A stretch of DNA of 26,480 nt from Plakobranchus ocellatus (Eukaryota > Mollusca > Gastropoda > Plakobranchidae): assembly GCA_019648995.1 (NCBI GenBank), contig BLXT01003865.1, positions 1,089,092 to 1,115,571 of the forward strand, in the 5' to 3' direction. This document shows positions 1 through 10,345 of this stretch, in pieces. Within the stretch, counting starts at the first letter, position 1. Every line of letters starts with the position of its first letter. Made by a program: the position numbers and the translations under genes. The notes beneath the pieces are model-generated. The model searched no databases, was not told the DNA's origin, and saw nothing but the letters and a program-made list of their open reading frames with translations.

Positions 1-250
<250 letters not shown>

Positions 251-3146
251 CGTACGTGTAGTCATAAATTCCATACTCTATTACAACCAAGCCTGCCATT
301 ACAATGTACCTGTTTCTACTCTATCGCCCTTACTTAAATCAAAATTTTTAAATGAGAAAATGATCACAATTTTCGACTTTTTTTTTCCATGTCAGTATTT
401 CGGAATAAGCAGTGGCAATATCAAAGGCGCCATATATATAATTGGCAGATTACTTCGGCTATCCGCCGCTAGCACCAAAAGCGAAAATCGCCGTGATAAA
501 AATAATTATCACACAAGCGCTTATCGATATAACCACGACGGTGTGGGGTTATCCGATTTGATTGATAAAGCATCATTCAGATGCTTGTGGTGCAATTGTC
601 TTGTTGCAGGCCCCCGATCTTATTCACCACATGGAGTTTAAAGACAGGACAGAACAGCTCTTAAGGGTATAGATTCAGTAATACTTATTTGATTATCTTA
701 ATCGAAGTAAAGTTATATGATGTAACTAGGAAAGTAAACATTTTAGCAAAGCCTTTGTGTCTGCTAATAATGCTGTTTTGAAACACTACTGTTGGCAATG
801 ACTCACTCATAAGTTAACTTTATTTCACAAAAGAGATTCAGGACTTAACGAAATTGGTTTCTCTATCAAAAGTTGCAAAATATTACAGTTATCTTACTTT
901 TTATTGTATGGTTTTATGACGTGATAAAACATATACTCTTAAAACAGAAGAAGTCTGCTTGATTGTTTTTAGATTGCATCAGACACTTGAGTGGGGTGGT
1001 TTGTTTAAAAAGACACAACCGTATCCTGTCGACTTATCATAGGACAATAGCTTCAGATCATCGGAAATTGCCAGGGACAGTTTCTACACCGGTGCAAAAG
1101 CAGCCAAGGGTTTTTTTTTTTTTTTTTTTAATCTAATGCTTTGTGCAGGTTTGATAATTCTGGCAAAGACGCTGTCAAGATGGGAGATTTTTAAAAATTA
1201 ATTCTTTTCCATTATCATTTTTCTATAAGCCACACTTCCATCTCAGAATAGTATCACCATTAGTGTCTCTCACATGCTGATGGCATGTACCTGCTGGGAA
1301 TATTTTTTTTTTAATAAATGATGTTGTTACTGTTCACCTGGTATACAGAATACTGTTGTATCCTTGATGCCTTTGCTGTTTGGGCCAGAGGGCAGCAAAT
1401 AGCACCACCATTTCTGATTGTTTTAAAATCTATCTTTCAATGACCGAATACATTGCATCTTCTTCGTTCTGCTCGTGGTAAGCCTGGTTATTTTGCCATG
1501 CATTTAGCCAGTCCCGAGAACCATGGCTGGGGTCACAAAAAGTTTTGTTTTGTCCAACAAAACCATTGCAAAACAAAGATGTCTCATCCTTTCCATCTGC
1601 ATAGCTTCTTTGAGTAATCTATATATAAGCATGTTACTATCTCATGTGATCCCTTTTTGTTCGTCTTTTACTTCATTCATGCCTTTGGTAGTGCCTGCCG
1701 GTTTCTTGTCCTAAATCGTAGAGGGTAAACGTACAATAGAATAAAATTATTGCGCTTGGGTCATTGAATGTCTTTCCTTAGGGTTCTACTGGCAATTGAT
1801 ATGCCATCATTCTTCCTTTTCGGCCTCATTTCCTAGTTTAGACTCTGTAGCATCAACATCAGAGACGATCCAATTTTATTTGGCTTCTCTAATTGAAACA
1901 GTCTTGCTTGAAAATGATCTACATTCAAGGCAAGGTCAGAGCGTATGTCATAAAGGAGAATTGATAATGAAAAGTTCATGGCACAAAAAGGATAAACATG
2001 ATCAACACGTAAAGAAAAATTATTTTCTTTACATTGGCATTGAGAGCTATTGGAGAAACATCATATTTTATGTGATTTTATCCAGACATCGTGTGTTCAT
2101 CTGCAAAGCTTAACAGATGATCCAAGCATTCAAAGGAAGTCTCCATCTGTTGCGAAAGATATGCCGAAAACGGCTGCCTTTTGCTTATACTTAAAGTATT
2201 AATTGACTAAGTCAGTACTTCAAAGAAATTTCTCCATTTAGCTTATAAAAGGAGTATGAGACTGTGAAATTAAGCGTCCGTCAATATTAGTCCATACAAA
2301 ATTTTTTATTTTCATATTTTGGCTTAGTATCGATGAGACGTGAAGAAGAAGTCCATCAAAAACAAAAACAAAAAAAAATTAAGATCAAGCAACTTGGAAG
2401 CTTGAATTTAGTATTCAAAGATATGCTCACACTATGGATGATTTTTAAACATTTGCTTATCTTGCAATTGTGTTTTCCTTTTCTCTTGAGCGAATAATAA
2501 TTTTCAATGAATGAGACTCTCAGTGAGGGGGATGTTGAAGTTTCTTTACACTACTATAGAGCACATAGAGATTTTAAACAGTGGTATATGCCTTATGTAA
2601 AAAACTCAAGTGATCTTGCCCATTAATATTTTCATTTTTTTTTTTATCCATGAGACTGTTGGATGTGTTGGATCGGCCCTGTGGTAGCAATGATAAGTAT
2701 TCTTACTTCACTTTAATAGTCATTTCTAACACTTTCCCAACCCCTTCGTATGGGTAGATTTAACCTAGATAATACTAAATAATTGCTTGATTATGCATTA
2801 ATGAAATCAATCGATTCTAAGTATTACAAATTGTTTTAGGAAATCTCGTAATCCATCATCTACAACAATAATAATGAAAATAGCTCAGAATTATTTTTGA
2901 AATTCTGTTTGCGCAATAACTTGCTTAAAGTTTTATACGCTTGCATTGCAATATTTTTTCTCTGTACCAAGTAAATGTCGAAACTTTGTTCAATAGAATC
3001 TTGTCTTTTTTTATACTACGTGATAAGTTATACATGTATATCTTTTGTTGGAGGATTGGTCAGGTCAGATACAATCCCACCAACTAAATAATTAAAAGTG
3101 GGATGAAAGGGGTTGGAGGGCATAGTCCACACCTTTTCTTTTGCAA
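251..3146. other. Intergenic AT-rich stretch, no gene recognised
   Basis: About 2.9 kb of AT-rich DNA on both strands with frequent stops. The open frames in it are 60-110 codons, have no recognisable family motif, and show no convincing splice-site pairing. It holds homopolymer tracts, such as a T-run of about 20 near 1110-1130 and T-runs near 1303 and 2635. I see no RNA gene or promoter that I can support. Confidence 0.6.
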
Positions 3147-3371
3147 TTAAACTTTGATACCATCGAAAAAATCAGTGGGCATCTCGTAACAACAAGCAGC
3201 ATGATACTCAGTATGATGTCTACATGTATTCGGTAAACTTACATCTGTCCAAGACAATCTGCTTTGGCTCTGATGTTTTGTTCCCTTAAAATTCCATACA
3301 ATGTCCATAAAAAAATTTAACCTATAATCGCCTGATGGCAACGTTCTATTAATGATGTATATGTCGCTCAT
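3147..3371 (-). other. Weak candidate exon or exon relic, unrecognised
   Basis: A 74-codon minus-strand frame starts at 3371 and ends at 3147. Inside it lies a very good splice-donor match, GATGTAAGT, at about 3234-3242, so the coding part, if real, would end at the residues LSWTD. The upstream acceptor is poor, with no good pyrimidine tract. The short string LPSGDYRL resembles a beta-strand found in GM2-activator/ML-domain proteins, but the residues after it do not continue that family. No neighbouring exon is visible. Most likely chance or an old relic. Confidence 0.12.
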
Positions 3372-4011
3372 TGTGTTGGCTTTTTAGGCAATTGGCTTTG
3401 CCCACCAGTATCACAAGAAATGGTGATGTTTAAATATTCAAAACAATGGTAAAATGTTTACAGTGCTCTCCTTCGCTTGTTTAGACCCACTATTTAATGA
3501 GCCTTTTTACAATCAGATAAGTGAAGTAGAAAGTTACTTTTATCAAGATTCCAAAAGGAACAGGAAATATTAAGCCGAACCAACCAGTTATAATCTAGAC
3601 CACTCAAGGAAGACTAGTTTGAGATTTGTAGCTTGATTGTGTGTACTGTAGTTGCTGCAGTGTTTATAAAGCACACACACACACACATATAAACGTACTG
3701 GCATAGGAAACTCAACAACCCCTCCCTTCCAAAAAAAAATAAATAGACCCACCAGCTTGACTTGACACACACACGCATACACAAAATAGAATAGTAGTGG
3801 CCTATGTTGGGCTTTCTAGATAGACATTTTCAAACTTTAGTAAAGCATTGCTAAGTGACTAAGAGCGCGTCACTATCTTGCATTCTGAATTGATTTGAGG
3901 AAAAAAAGAAGCATTCATCATTTTGGAAATAGCAGAACCCATAAGCTTTTTTGCTCGATCAGAGCGCAACGTGGCGAATGAGGCCTTTCGCCAGTTTGCG
4001 AAAATACGTAT
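3372..4011. other. Intergenic stretch, short CA repeats, no gene recognised
   Basis: AT-rich non-coding DNA. It contains a short CA tract at about 3670-3688 and another CA-rich patch near 3764-3780, and no open frame with a recognisable motif on either strand. Confidence 0.55.
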
Positions 4012-4090
4012 AGTCAATTTATTTCACAATGTATCATGCACAGTGGGCACATAAAACATTTTGTCAGTTTGAAAAAAATCAATCTTGAAA
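4012..4090 (+). repeat. Dispersed repeat, copy A
   Basis: This segment of about 79 bp is closely repeated at 11720-11796 in the same orientation. Both begin AGTCAATTTATTTCACAATG and continue with about 85-90% identity by eye and a small indel. Copy B sits just inside the right end of an inverted-repeat-bounded element, so copy A is probably a fragment of the same non-autonomous mobile family. No inverted terminal repeat is visible next to copy A. Confidence 0.7.
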
Positions 4091-4203
4091 ATTTCAAAAT
4101 TTGTCACATTCGACATCTAAATATTCGAATCAAAACTAAGTACTTTGATTAAATAAAACCAAAACCGAATCGCTACTTTGTGAAAAACGTGACGATATAG
4201 AGG

Positions 4204-4246
4204 CTATATACACATACATACACACACACACACTTATACATATCTA

Positions 4247-4289
<43 letters not shown>

Positions 4290-4323
4290 ATATATATATA
4301 TATAGATATATATATACATGTGC

Positions 4324-4372
<49 letters not shown>
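4204..4372. repeat. Compound microsatellite CA / TATC / TA / TG, self-complementary
   Basis: Successive tracts are CA-rich (about 4211-4233), TATC (about 4242-4288), TA (about 4288-4315 and 4324-4343) and TG (4343-4372). The CA and TG ends are complementary and enclose an AT core, so a single strand could fold into one long hairpin. Confidence 0.93.
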
Positions 4373-4373
<1 letters not shown>

Positions 4374-4810
4374 CTAGAAGTGAAGTTCTAGAGTAAGAGA
4401 ACCCAAGTGAAAGCCAAAGTGTGAGTTTGAAAAGTTTGCTGCTTACCCGATCTTATCGCCACAGCAAAGATGTTATGTATTGGATAATACTATAGTTATG
4501 CCAGGTTTCACTAAATCATAAAAATACATAAATAAAAACCACCATACTGTAAACTTTTTCGTTCCACAAAAGGTAGGCCTGTCTCGCTAGGATAGAACAA
4601 TCACGTGACATGCTACACCGTGGTGTCCGCCACAGTATTGTTTCTTCAAGATGTCGCTTCATGCTATGAAAAAAAAAATAGAGATAGAAAAGGATGATGG
4701 TCACACATTTTAATAGATAACCCAAGGATCCATTAATCATTATATGCTTTACGATGAGCTGCAATGTTGCCCTGGAAGGACTAAAGAATAATCAATGATT
4801 AAAAAGTCAT
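4373..4810. other. Spacer between microsatellite and 149-bp array, nothing recognised
   Basis: AT-rich sequence without a credible coding region on either strand. The short minus-strand frames here run into the tandem array and show no family motif. Confidence 0.5.
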
Positions 4811-5520
4811 GACAATACTTTTCAAACAGTTTAAGAAGAGAGCATAACGTGGGGAAAACGTAAGAAGAGACTGCCACAGGAGTGCTGTGTTGATGTTGCA
4901 CCAATTCGATTGTTTTTTTCCTCCTAAGACTCTTCTTCTGGTCTATAACTTGTTGAAACACTATCACTTTTCAAACAGTTTAAGAAGAGAGCATAACGTG
5001 ATGAAAACGTAAGAAGAGACTGCCACAGGAGTGCTGTGTTGATGTTGCACCAATTCGATTGTTTTTTTCCTCCTAAGACTCTTCTTCTAGTCTATAACTT
5101 GTTGGAACACTATCACTTTTCAAACAGTTTAAGAAGAGAGCATAACGTGATGAAAACGTAAGAAGAGACTGCCACAGAGTGCTGTGTTGATGTTGCACCA
5201 ATTCGATTGCTTTTTTCCTCCTAAGACTCTTCTTCTAGTCTACAACTTGTTGGAACACCATCACTTTTCAAACAATTTAAGAAGAGAGCATAACATGAAG
5301 AAAACGCGAGGAGAGATTGACACGGGGATGCTGTGTTGAATTTTGCACCAAATCGGCTTTTCCTGCTAACACTCTACTTCTACTCTAGCCTACAATTTGT
5401 TGGAACACTATCAATTTCCAAACGGTTTGTGAAGAGAGCATAACGTGAGGGAAAGGTGAGGAAAGACTGACATAGGGGTGTTGTGTTGATATCGCACCAA
5501 ATTGGTTGTTTTTATACTGT
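4811..5520. repeat. Tandem array of a ~149-bp repeat, about 4.7 copies
   Basis: The landmark TTCAAACAGT (with variants) recurs at about 4821, 4970, 5119, 5267 and 5416, giving periods of 149, 149, 148 and about 149 bp. The first three copies are almost identical, the fourth differs clearly and the fifth is strongly diverged. Each unit carries an AAGAAGAG octamer and, later, its exact reverse complement CTCTTCTT. It is satellite- or minisatellite-like with no coding content, and the open minus-strand frame across it is only a by-product. Confidence 0.93.
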
Positions 5521-5544
5521 TAACATTGAACATTTCTGAAATCG

Positions 5545-5795
5545 CGTTTCTTTACAAATTGCTTGATTTCCCTTCTTTTCTTTTACATTCTCATAATTAG
5601 ACGAGTTATACGTGTACATAACTCTTACCCCGCGCCCCCTTTTTCTCTCTTTTTCTTTCTCATAATTTGAAGATGTATGTCTTTTCATCCCTTTCTTTCT
5701 TAATGGGCTTGTATGAAACTTTTACCCCTCGCCTCTTTTTCTCTCCTTTTCTTTCTCATAATTTCACGATTTATGTCTTTTAATCCCTTTCTTTG
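5545..5795. repeat. Pyrimidine-rich ~97-bp tandem repeat, left half
   Basis: The unit contains CTTACCCCTCG, CTCTTTTTCT, CTCATAATTT and CATCCCTTTCTTTC in that order. The CTTACCC landmark recurs at about 5624 and 5721, a period of about 97 bp. The same units resume at 8060 on the far side of the retroelement. The array stops in mid-unit at 5795, exactly where the RTE-derived sequence begins. Confidence 0.85.
5785..5795. repeat. Left target-site duplication of the RTE insertion
   Basis: CCCTTTCTTTG here is repeated exactly at 8060-8070, directly after the 3' end of the RTE element. Because the target is itself a tandem repeat, part of the match could be pre-existing unit similarity. However, the repeat phase continues correctly across the two copies. 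Confidence 0.7.
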
Positions 5796-8059
5796 GGTAT
5801 GCACTAACATCTGACAAAAAAGATGTAGAACTAGAAAAGTTTTATCAAGAAAAACAAAAAAACAAAAAGGCTATCTAAAATCCCAGGACATCATAATAGT
5901 AATGGGAGATTTCGATGCAAAAGTTAGGGATGAAAGAATAGAAGATGTTGGGTCCAGTGGCATAGGGACAGTTGAATGAGTGTAGAAGTAGGCTATTGAA
6001 TAGTGCCAGATCAATGATTTAACCATCACCAATACTTGGTTTCAAAATCACCCTAGGCGACAGTGGACTTGAAAGAGCCCCGGTGACAGAAGTAGAAACA
6101 AAATAGATTACATCCTCATCCAGAAACAATTCCAAAACGCCGTCAAAACATCGAAGTCACTGCCGGGAGCCGACTGTGATTCAGATCATATTCCAGTAAT
6201 GTGTAAGTTTCAGATAAAACTTAAGAAATTAAGAAAGGCGAAGGCTATTCCTAAATTCCAAACGGACTTGTTAAAAACTGATGAAAAACTAAGAGACAAA
6301 ATTGCTATAGCTGTGCGAAACAAATATGAACCTCTAAATAACATCTAAGAAATAGGAGAATTATGGTCAGAAATGAAAAATTCACTTAATGAAGTCATAG
6401 GGAAAAACGTTCCCGAAAAAATAACAAAGAGCAAAGATGTGGATGAACAAAGAAATACTTGATTTAATGGAAGAAAGGCGCAAATATAAAAATGTAGAAG
6501 GCAAATACAAAGACCTAAATAGAAACATCAAAATAAAATGCAACGCAGCGAAAGAAGAATGGATCAATCAACAAGGTTAGGAAATAGAGCAAAAGCTAAA
6601 TATAGACAGCAAATTCATGCATGCTAAAATTAAGGATGTCAGTGGTAAGAAAATCAAATGCAGTAGCCCTGGCTGCATCAAATCAAGAGATGAAATAATG
6701 TTAATGGAAAAGAAGGAAATACTAAACAGATGGTCAGAAGATGTTGAGGATCTTTTTAAAAATGAAAGGTGCAAAAAAAAAACAAAAAAAAACCCAAGAT
6801 AGAGAAAAACATAGAAGGCCAACTATCCTTAAAGAAGAGGTAGAAGCAGCAATAAAGAAAATGAAAAATGGAAAAGCCATAGGACCAGATATCATACCAG
6901 TAGAAATAATTAAAGCATTAGATAATTTAGGAACTTCTTAATGCAATGCGATAGTGGTACAGTTCCAGAAGATCTTTGTAAATCTGTTTTTGTAGTACTG
7001 CCTATAACACCAGGAGCAACAGAATGTGAACTTCATAGAACAATCAGTTTAATGAGCCATTTTACAAAAATACTGTTACGCGTTTTGACGCATAGAATGC
7101 GTAAGAGTCTGACAAAGGGACTAGAAATGCAATATACACTTTCTCAATGCTTATGGAAAGGTGTATAAAAATGCAAAAAGATCTCCATCTCTGTTTTTTT
7201 TTTTTTTTTTATTGTTTTTTTTGTTTTATCATTCTAGGGCTTTTGACAAAGTAAGACATGCAGAGCTGTTTCGTATTCTAGAAAAATTAGACATCGATGT
7301 GAAAGATCTGAGAGTAAATAGAAATTTATACTGGGAAAAGACTGCATCTGTAAGAATTGGAGGAGAACATAATGATTTCAAACTCATCAAAAGAGGTGTA
7401 ATCAGGGATGTGTAATGTCTCCGGATCTTTTTAACCTATATAGTGAAATAATCTTATAGAATCTTGATGGTATCTCATTCAGGCTTAAATAAAGAGAATC
7501 TCAATAATCTCAGGTATGCAGATGATACAGTTTTAATAGAAGAATCTGGCAAACAACTCCAAAAACTTGTAGACCCTGTAGTTTTAGAGAGCGAAAGAAT
7601 GGGCCTGTCTTTGAAAGTAAAGAAAACGGAATGTATGGTCATCTCAAAGAAATCCTCTAATCCCAAGAGCAATCTCGTTAGCAAAAGCGAAAAAATCAAA
7701 CAAGTTTAAAAATTCAAATATCTAGGCTACCTGATAACATTAGATGGTATATGCACAAGTAAAATAAGTAAAAGAATAGCCATGGCCAAAGTTACATTCC
7801 AAAAAATGAAACCAATACTGGCAACTACAATTTTTAGGCCATATTTGCCGACATAAGGGTTTAGAACACTTAGCAAACACTGGAAAGATTGAAAGCGAAC
7901 GCAGCAGATGTAGAGAGAGAATAACTTCAACTGAAAATCTTAAGTCATAGGCAAAAGGTAAAGGTAGCAATAACAACTTTATAAGGTTAACTGATAATAG
8001 GTATGAGTGGAGGAACATGATCGCCAATGTCTGTTCCAGACAAGGTACCTGATGATGAC
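5796..8059 (+). mobile_element. RTE-type non-LTR retrotransposon, 5'-truncated and decayed
   Basis: Endonuclease plus reverse transcriptase remnant of the kind often labelled craniofacial-development-protein-2-like in invertebrates. Left to right: the endonuclease motif MGDF (5902-5913), the SDHIP motif (6181-6195), a basic linker, the RT block with GKAIGPD (about 6870-6890), RAFDKVRH (about 7239-7262) and the catalytic YADD (7515-7526). A C-terminal part follows, ending near two stop codons in TGATGATGA (about 8050-8058). The frame is broken by many stops and frameshifts. It starts inside the endonuclease domain, so the 5' end is missing. There is an internal poly-T replacement near 7193-7230 and an apparent deletion near 7828. 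It would have copied itself by target-primed reverse transcription, but this copy cannot encode a functional protein. Confidence 0.93.
7193..7230 (+). repeat. Poly-T tract interrupting the RT domain remnant
   Basis: A T-rich run lies between the region of RT preceding the catalytic aspartate block and RAFDKVRH. Family members normally carry coding sequence here, so this copy has lost that segment or gained a homopolymer insert. It is one of the lesions that make the element non-functional. Confidence 0.75.
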
Positions 8060-8070
8060 CCCTTTCTTTG
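8060..8070. repeat. Right target-site duplication of the RTE insertion
   Basis: CCCTTTCTTTG matches 5785-5795 exactly and abuts the element's TGATGATGA 3' tail. Confidence 0.7.
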
Positions 8071-8330
8071 TTTATGGGCTTGATATAACTCTTACCCCTC
8101 GACCCCTTTTTCTCTCTTGGTTTTTCTCATCATTTCACGATTTATATCTTTTCATCCCTTTCTTTCTTTATGCCTTATATATAATTCTTACCCCTCGCCT
8201 CCTTTTAGTTTAACATTCTCATATTTAGTATATTATACGAATTTTGTCTTTCCATCCCTATCTCTCTGTGTGTGTGTGTATATGACTCCTTCCTCCCGCC
8301 ACCTTTTTCTCTCTGTAAATCCAGACTTCA
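8060..8330. repeat. Pyrimidine-rich ~97-bp tandem repeat, right half
   Basis: These are the same units as at 5545-5795. CTTACCC recurs at about 8091 and 8187, with a degenerate third copy near 8287. Joining 5795 to 8071 restores a unit of about 95-97 bp, so the two halves were one array before the retroelement inserted. The last unit includes a short TG tract (8267-8279). Confidence 0.85.
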
Positions 8331-8392
8331 ATTCTTTAGACCAGTTAAACAAAGCTCAGAACTTAAAAGAAATGAATAAATAAATAAATAAG

Positions 8393-8617
8393 TACATCTT
8401 CTTTAGGTGCCCTGTCTGGAACAGATATTCGTGATCATGTTCCTCCACTCAAAGTTGTTCTCGGTCAACCTTATCAAGCAGTTGTTGCTACCAATACCTT
8501 TTACATCAATAAAAATTATTCTTTGTCATAGTGTCAATCTCTTCTGCCTTTGCCTTCAATTTGTCCGGTGAGTGCTAAATCCTTGTGTCAGCAATTCATG
8601 TGATGTGTCCTAGAAAT
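8393..8617 (-). mobile_element. RTE retrotransposon 3'-end fragment, antisense copy
   Basis: The reverse complement reads, with stops and a frameshift, FLGHI, then TGQIEGKGRR, then IRLTEN, FEWRNMI and CSRQGT before a stop and a purine-rich tail. These match in order the C-terminal part of the element at 7829-8058. It therefore belongs to the same family, inserted or inverted in the opposite direction. Decayed signal may extend to about 8730. An AATA tetranucleotide patch (about 8377-8393) lies next to its 3' end. Confidence 0.8.
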
Positions 8618-9355
8618 AATATATAATCTTGGAACATGACGGCTGCGTCACACTTTTTATAACATCATTTTGTAGCAATTCTGACTCCTTGGGAAACACA
8701 TAAGTCCGATAGGTGCGGTACATCCACTCTGGTATCGGTACGCTTTTGTTATAAAGATTTTAAACTTGGGACGGGACCGTTATAAGCCTACACATCATAT
8801 AGCATCGAAGGACCCATGGCGTCTCTCTATTCTCTTTAATTTTGTATTGCAACGCTTATAACTAATCAATGGGGGAATATCCGCTTCAGCTACCAATACA
8901 CGGTGCAACGCTATCATTTTTCAGAATCGAAACTTTATGATACTATTGCTTGAGGCATTCTATCCAGATTAAACTTGCATACACCTACCTCCCTTTTTTT
9001 TTTATTCAAGGCTACACCCCTTTTTCATCTAGATCTAGAAGTGAATATATATGGACCAGTTAAATGAGCCTTACAAGCTTATTTTGATTGATGCAGGTGT
9101 ACTGTGCTCTGCTGCACTCAATGTTTACAATTTCATCCGACGCCGCGCAGGATAAAATGCGATTCACTGGAGATGGACTTAGGTGAAAAAGAATGTTCTA
9201 AAATACACCTTAAAGCTTGACCTAATGGTATATTATTTCGACACCATAAAAAACAAGGGTTGTTACCGTTTGTGCTCCAAGATATCATTAAAAATATATT
9301 ACATGTATATCGACTGGAAAACGTTCGTCATCGACATGCTTTGTTCATTAATTAC

Positions 9356-9356
<1 letters not shown>
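8618..9356. other. Intergenic stretch, nothing recognised
   Basis: AT-rich DNA with no credible open frame. The first ~110 bp may still be very decayed RTE sequence in antisense orientation. The plus-strand frame at 9183-9449 is long only because it runs into the TTA microsatellite. Confidence 0.5.

Positions 9357-9424
<68 letters not shown>
9357..9424. repeat. (TTA)n microsatellite
   Basis: About 22 nearly perfect copies of TTA/TAT. It gives a poly-Leu or poly-Ile reading on the plus strand that should not be read as a gene. Confidence 0.97.
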
Positions 9425-10116
9425 GCCTGATTTGTCCGTAATAAAATAAAAGTTTTTTTTCTATTCTCCTAAGAGCAGGAAAAAGAGGATCGGAAAAAAT
9501 GACAGATTGACAAAGAGAGAGGAGGGGGACGGGAATATAGGAAGGGAGGAGAGAGAGAAAGAGAGAAAATACAAACATAAATAGGAATGCTAGTTTAACT
9601 TGAACATAGAAGACCGGTAAGGAAACGATTCAACGAAGGATATTTCTTAGTTTGGAAAATGGGAGAGGGTGTGTGCGAGTAAGTATGTGTCCCGCGCGCG
9701 GTGCGCATGTGTTTTGAAGGTGGGTGAGAGAGACAGAGAGATAGTGACTTTCATGATGATGAAATTTATAAATACATATCAATCCCAAACATTACAGGCC
9801 TCAACGCCATGTCGATAATCAGAGCTATTTACATACATGTACGTACTCAACTTTTATAAAATGAGCCTGTTATTACTATTAGTGTTAAGATATTTTTAGT
9901 TTGCAAGCAAGCAAGCTGGCCCTCTCACGCTCGTGCTGGTGGTAGGGGCCCTTTTTTTAGAACTAGAATAGAAAATAGAAAAGAAGATTCTAATTTAAAC
10001 TTAAAGATATTCAGTATAAAAGAAATATGTAAGTGATTAGTGGTGTCATGCAATAACTAGCCACGAAGCTAATCTTAGGCGATCATTAATGAAACCCAGA
10101 AGTCAGTGATCACTAC
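9425..10116. other. Intergenic stretch with purine-rich and CG-rich patches
   Basis: No gene is recognised. A strongly purine-rich plus strand (GAGAGAGAAAGAGAG type) runs from about 9472 to 9570. A short CG-rich alternating patch, CCCGCGCGCGGTGCGC, lies at about 9691-9706 in otherwise AT-rich DNA. A GC-rich, partly self-complementary stretch lies at about 9915-9953. Confidence 0.55.
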
Positions 10117-10345
10117 AAGTTTTAGGACAGATTTGCCGACTCAAAGGTTTAAAACACCTAGCAATCACTGGAAAGAGTGACAGCAAACGTAGTAGATGTA
10201 GACAGAAAATAACTCTCATCGAAAATCTTGTCATGGCCACTAGGTAAAGGGTGACACCAACAACTTTTAATCTAATAAGGTTAACTGAGACCAGGTTTGA
10301 TTGGAGGAACATGGTCGCCAATGCCTGTCTCAGGAGGGGCACTTT
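10117..10345 (+). mobile_element. RTE retrotransposon 3'-end fragment, second plus-strand copy
   Basis: The plus-strand translation gives, across one stop/frameshift, QICRLKGLKHLAITGK, then RQKITLIENL, then RLTETRFDWRNMVANAC. This is collinear with the C-terminal end of the element at 7829-8056. It ends GGCACTTTAAGAAGAAG, a trinucleotide-type tail like those of the other copies. Everything upstream of the last ~75 codons is missing, as expected of heavy 5' truncation. Confidence 0.85.

Noticed and set aside
1330-2160. Minus-strand patches that read like a decayed coding region
   Set aside because: The open stretches are under about 45 codons, separated by stops and frameshifts, and I could not match any to a family. 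Expected in a sequence this long.
4811-5520. CRISPR-like array
   Set aside because: The repeat is contiguous, with 149-bp units and no unique spacers, in an animal-type genome.
9183-9449. 88-codon plus-strand frame ending in poly-Leu
   Set aside because: The length comes from the TTA microsatellite; the rest has no recognisable features.
9905-9953. GC-rich partly self-complementary stretch as a structured RNA
   Set aside because: Only about five terminal base pairs form cleanly; the interior pairs poorly.
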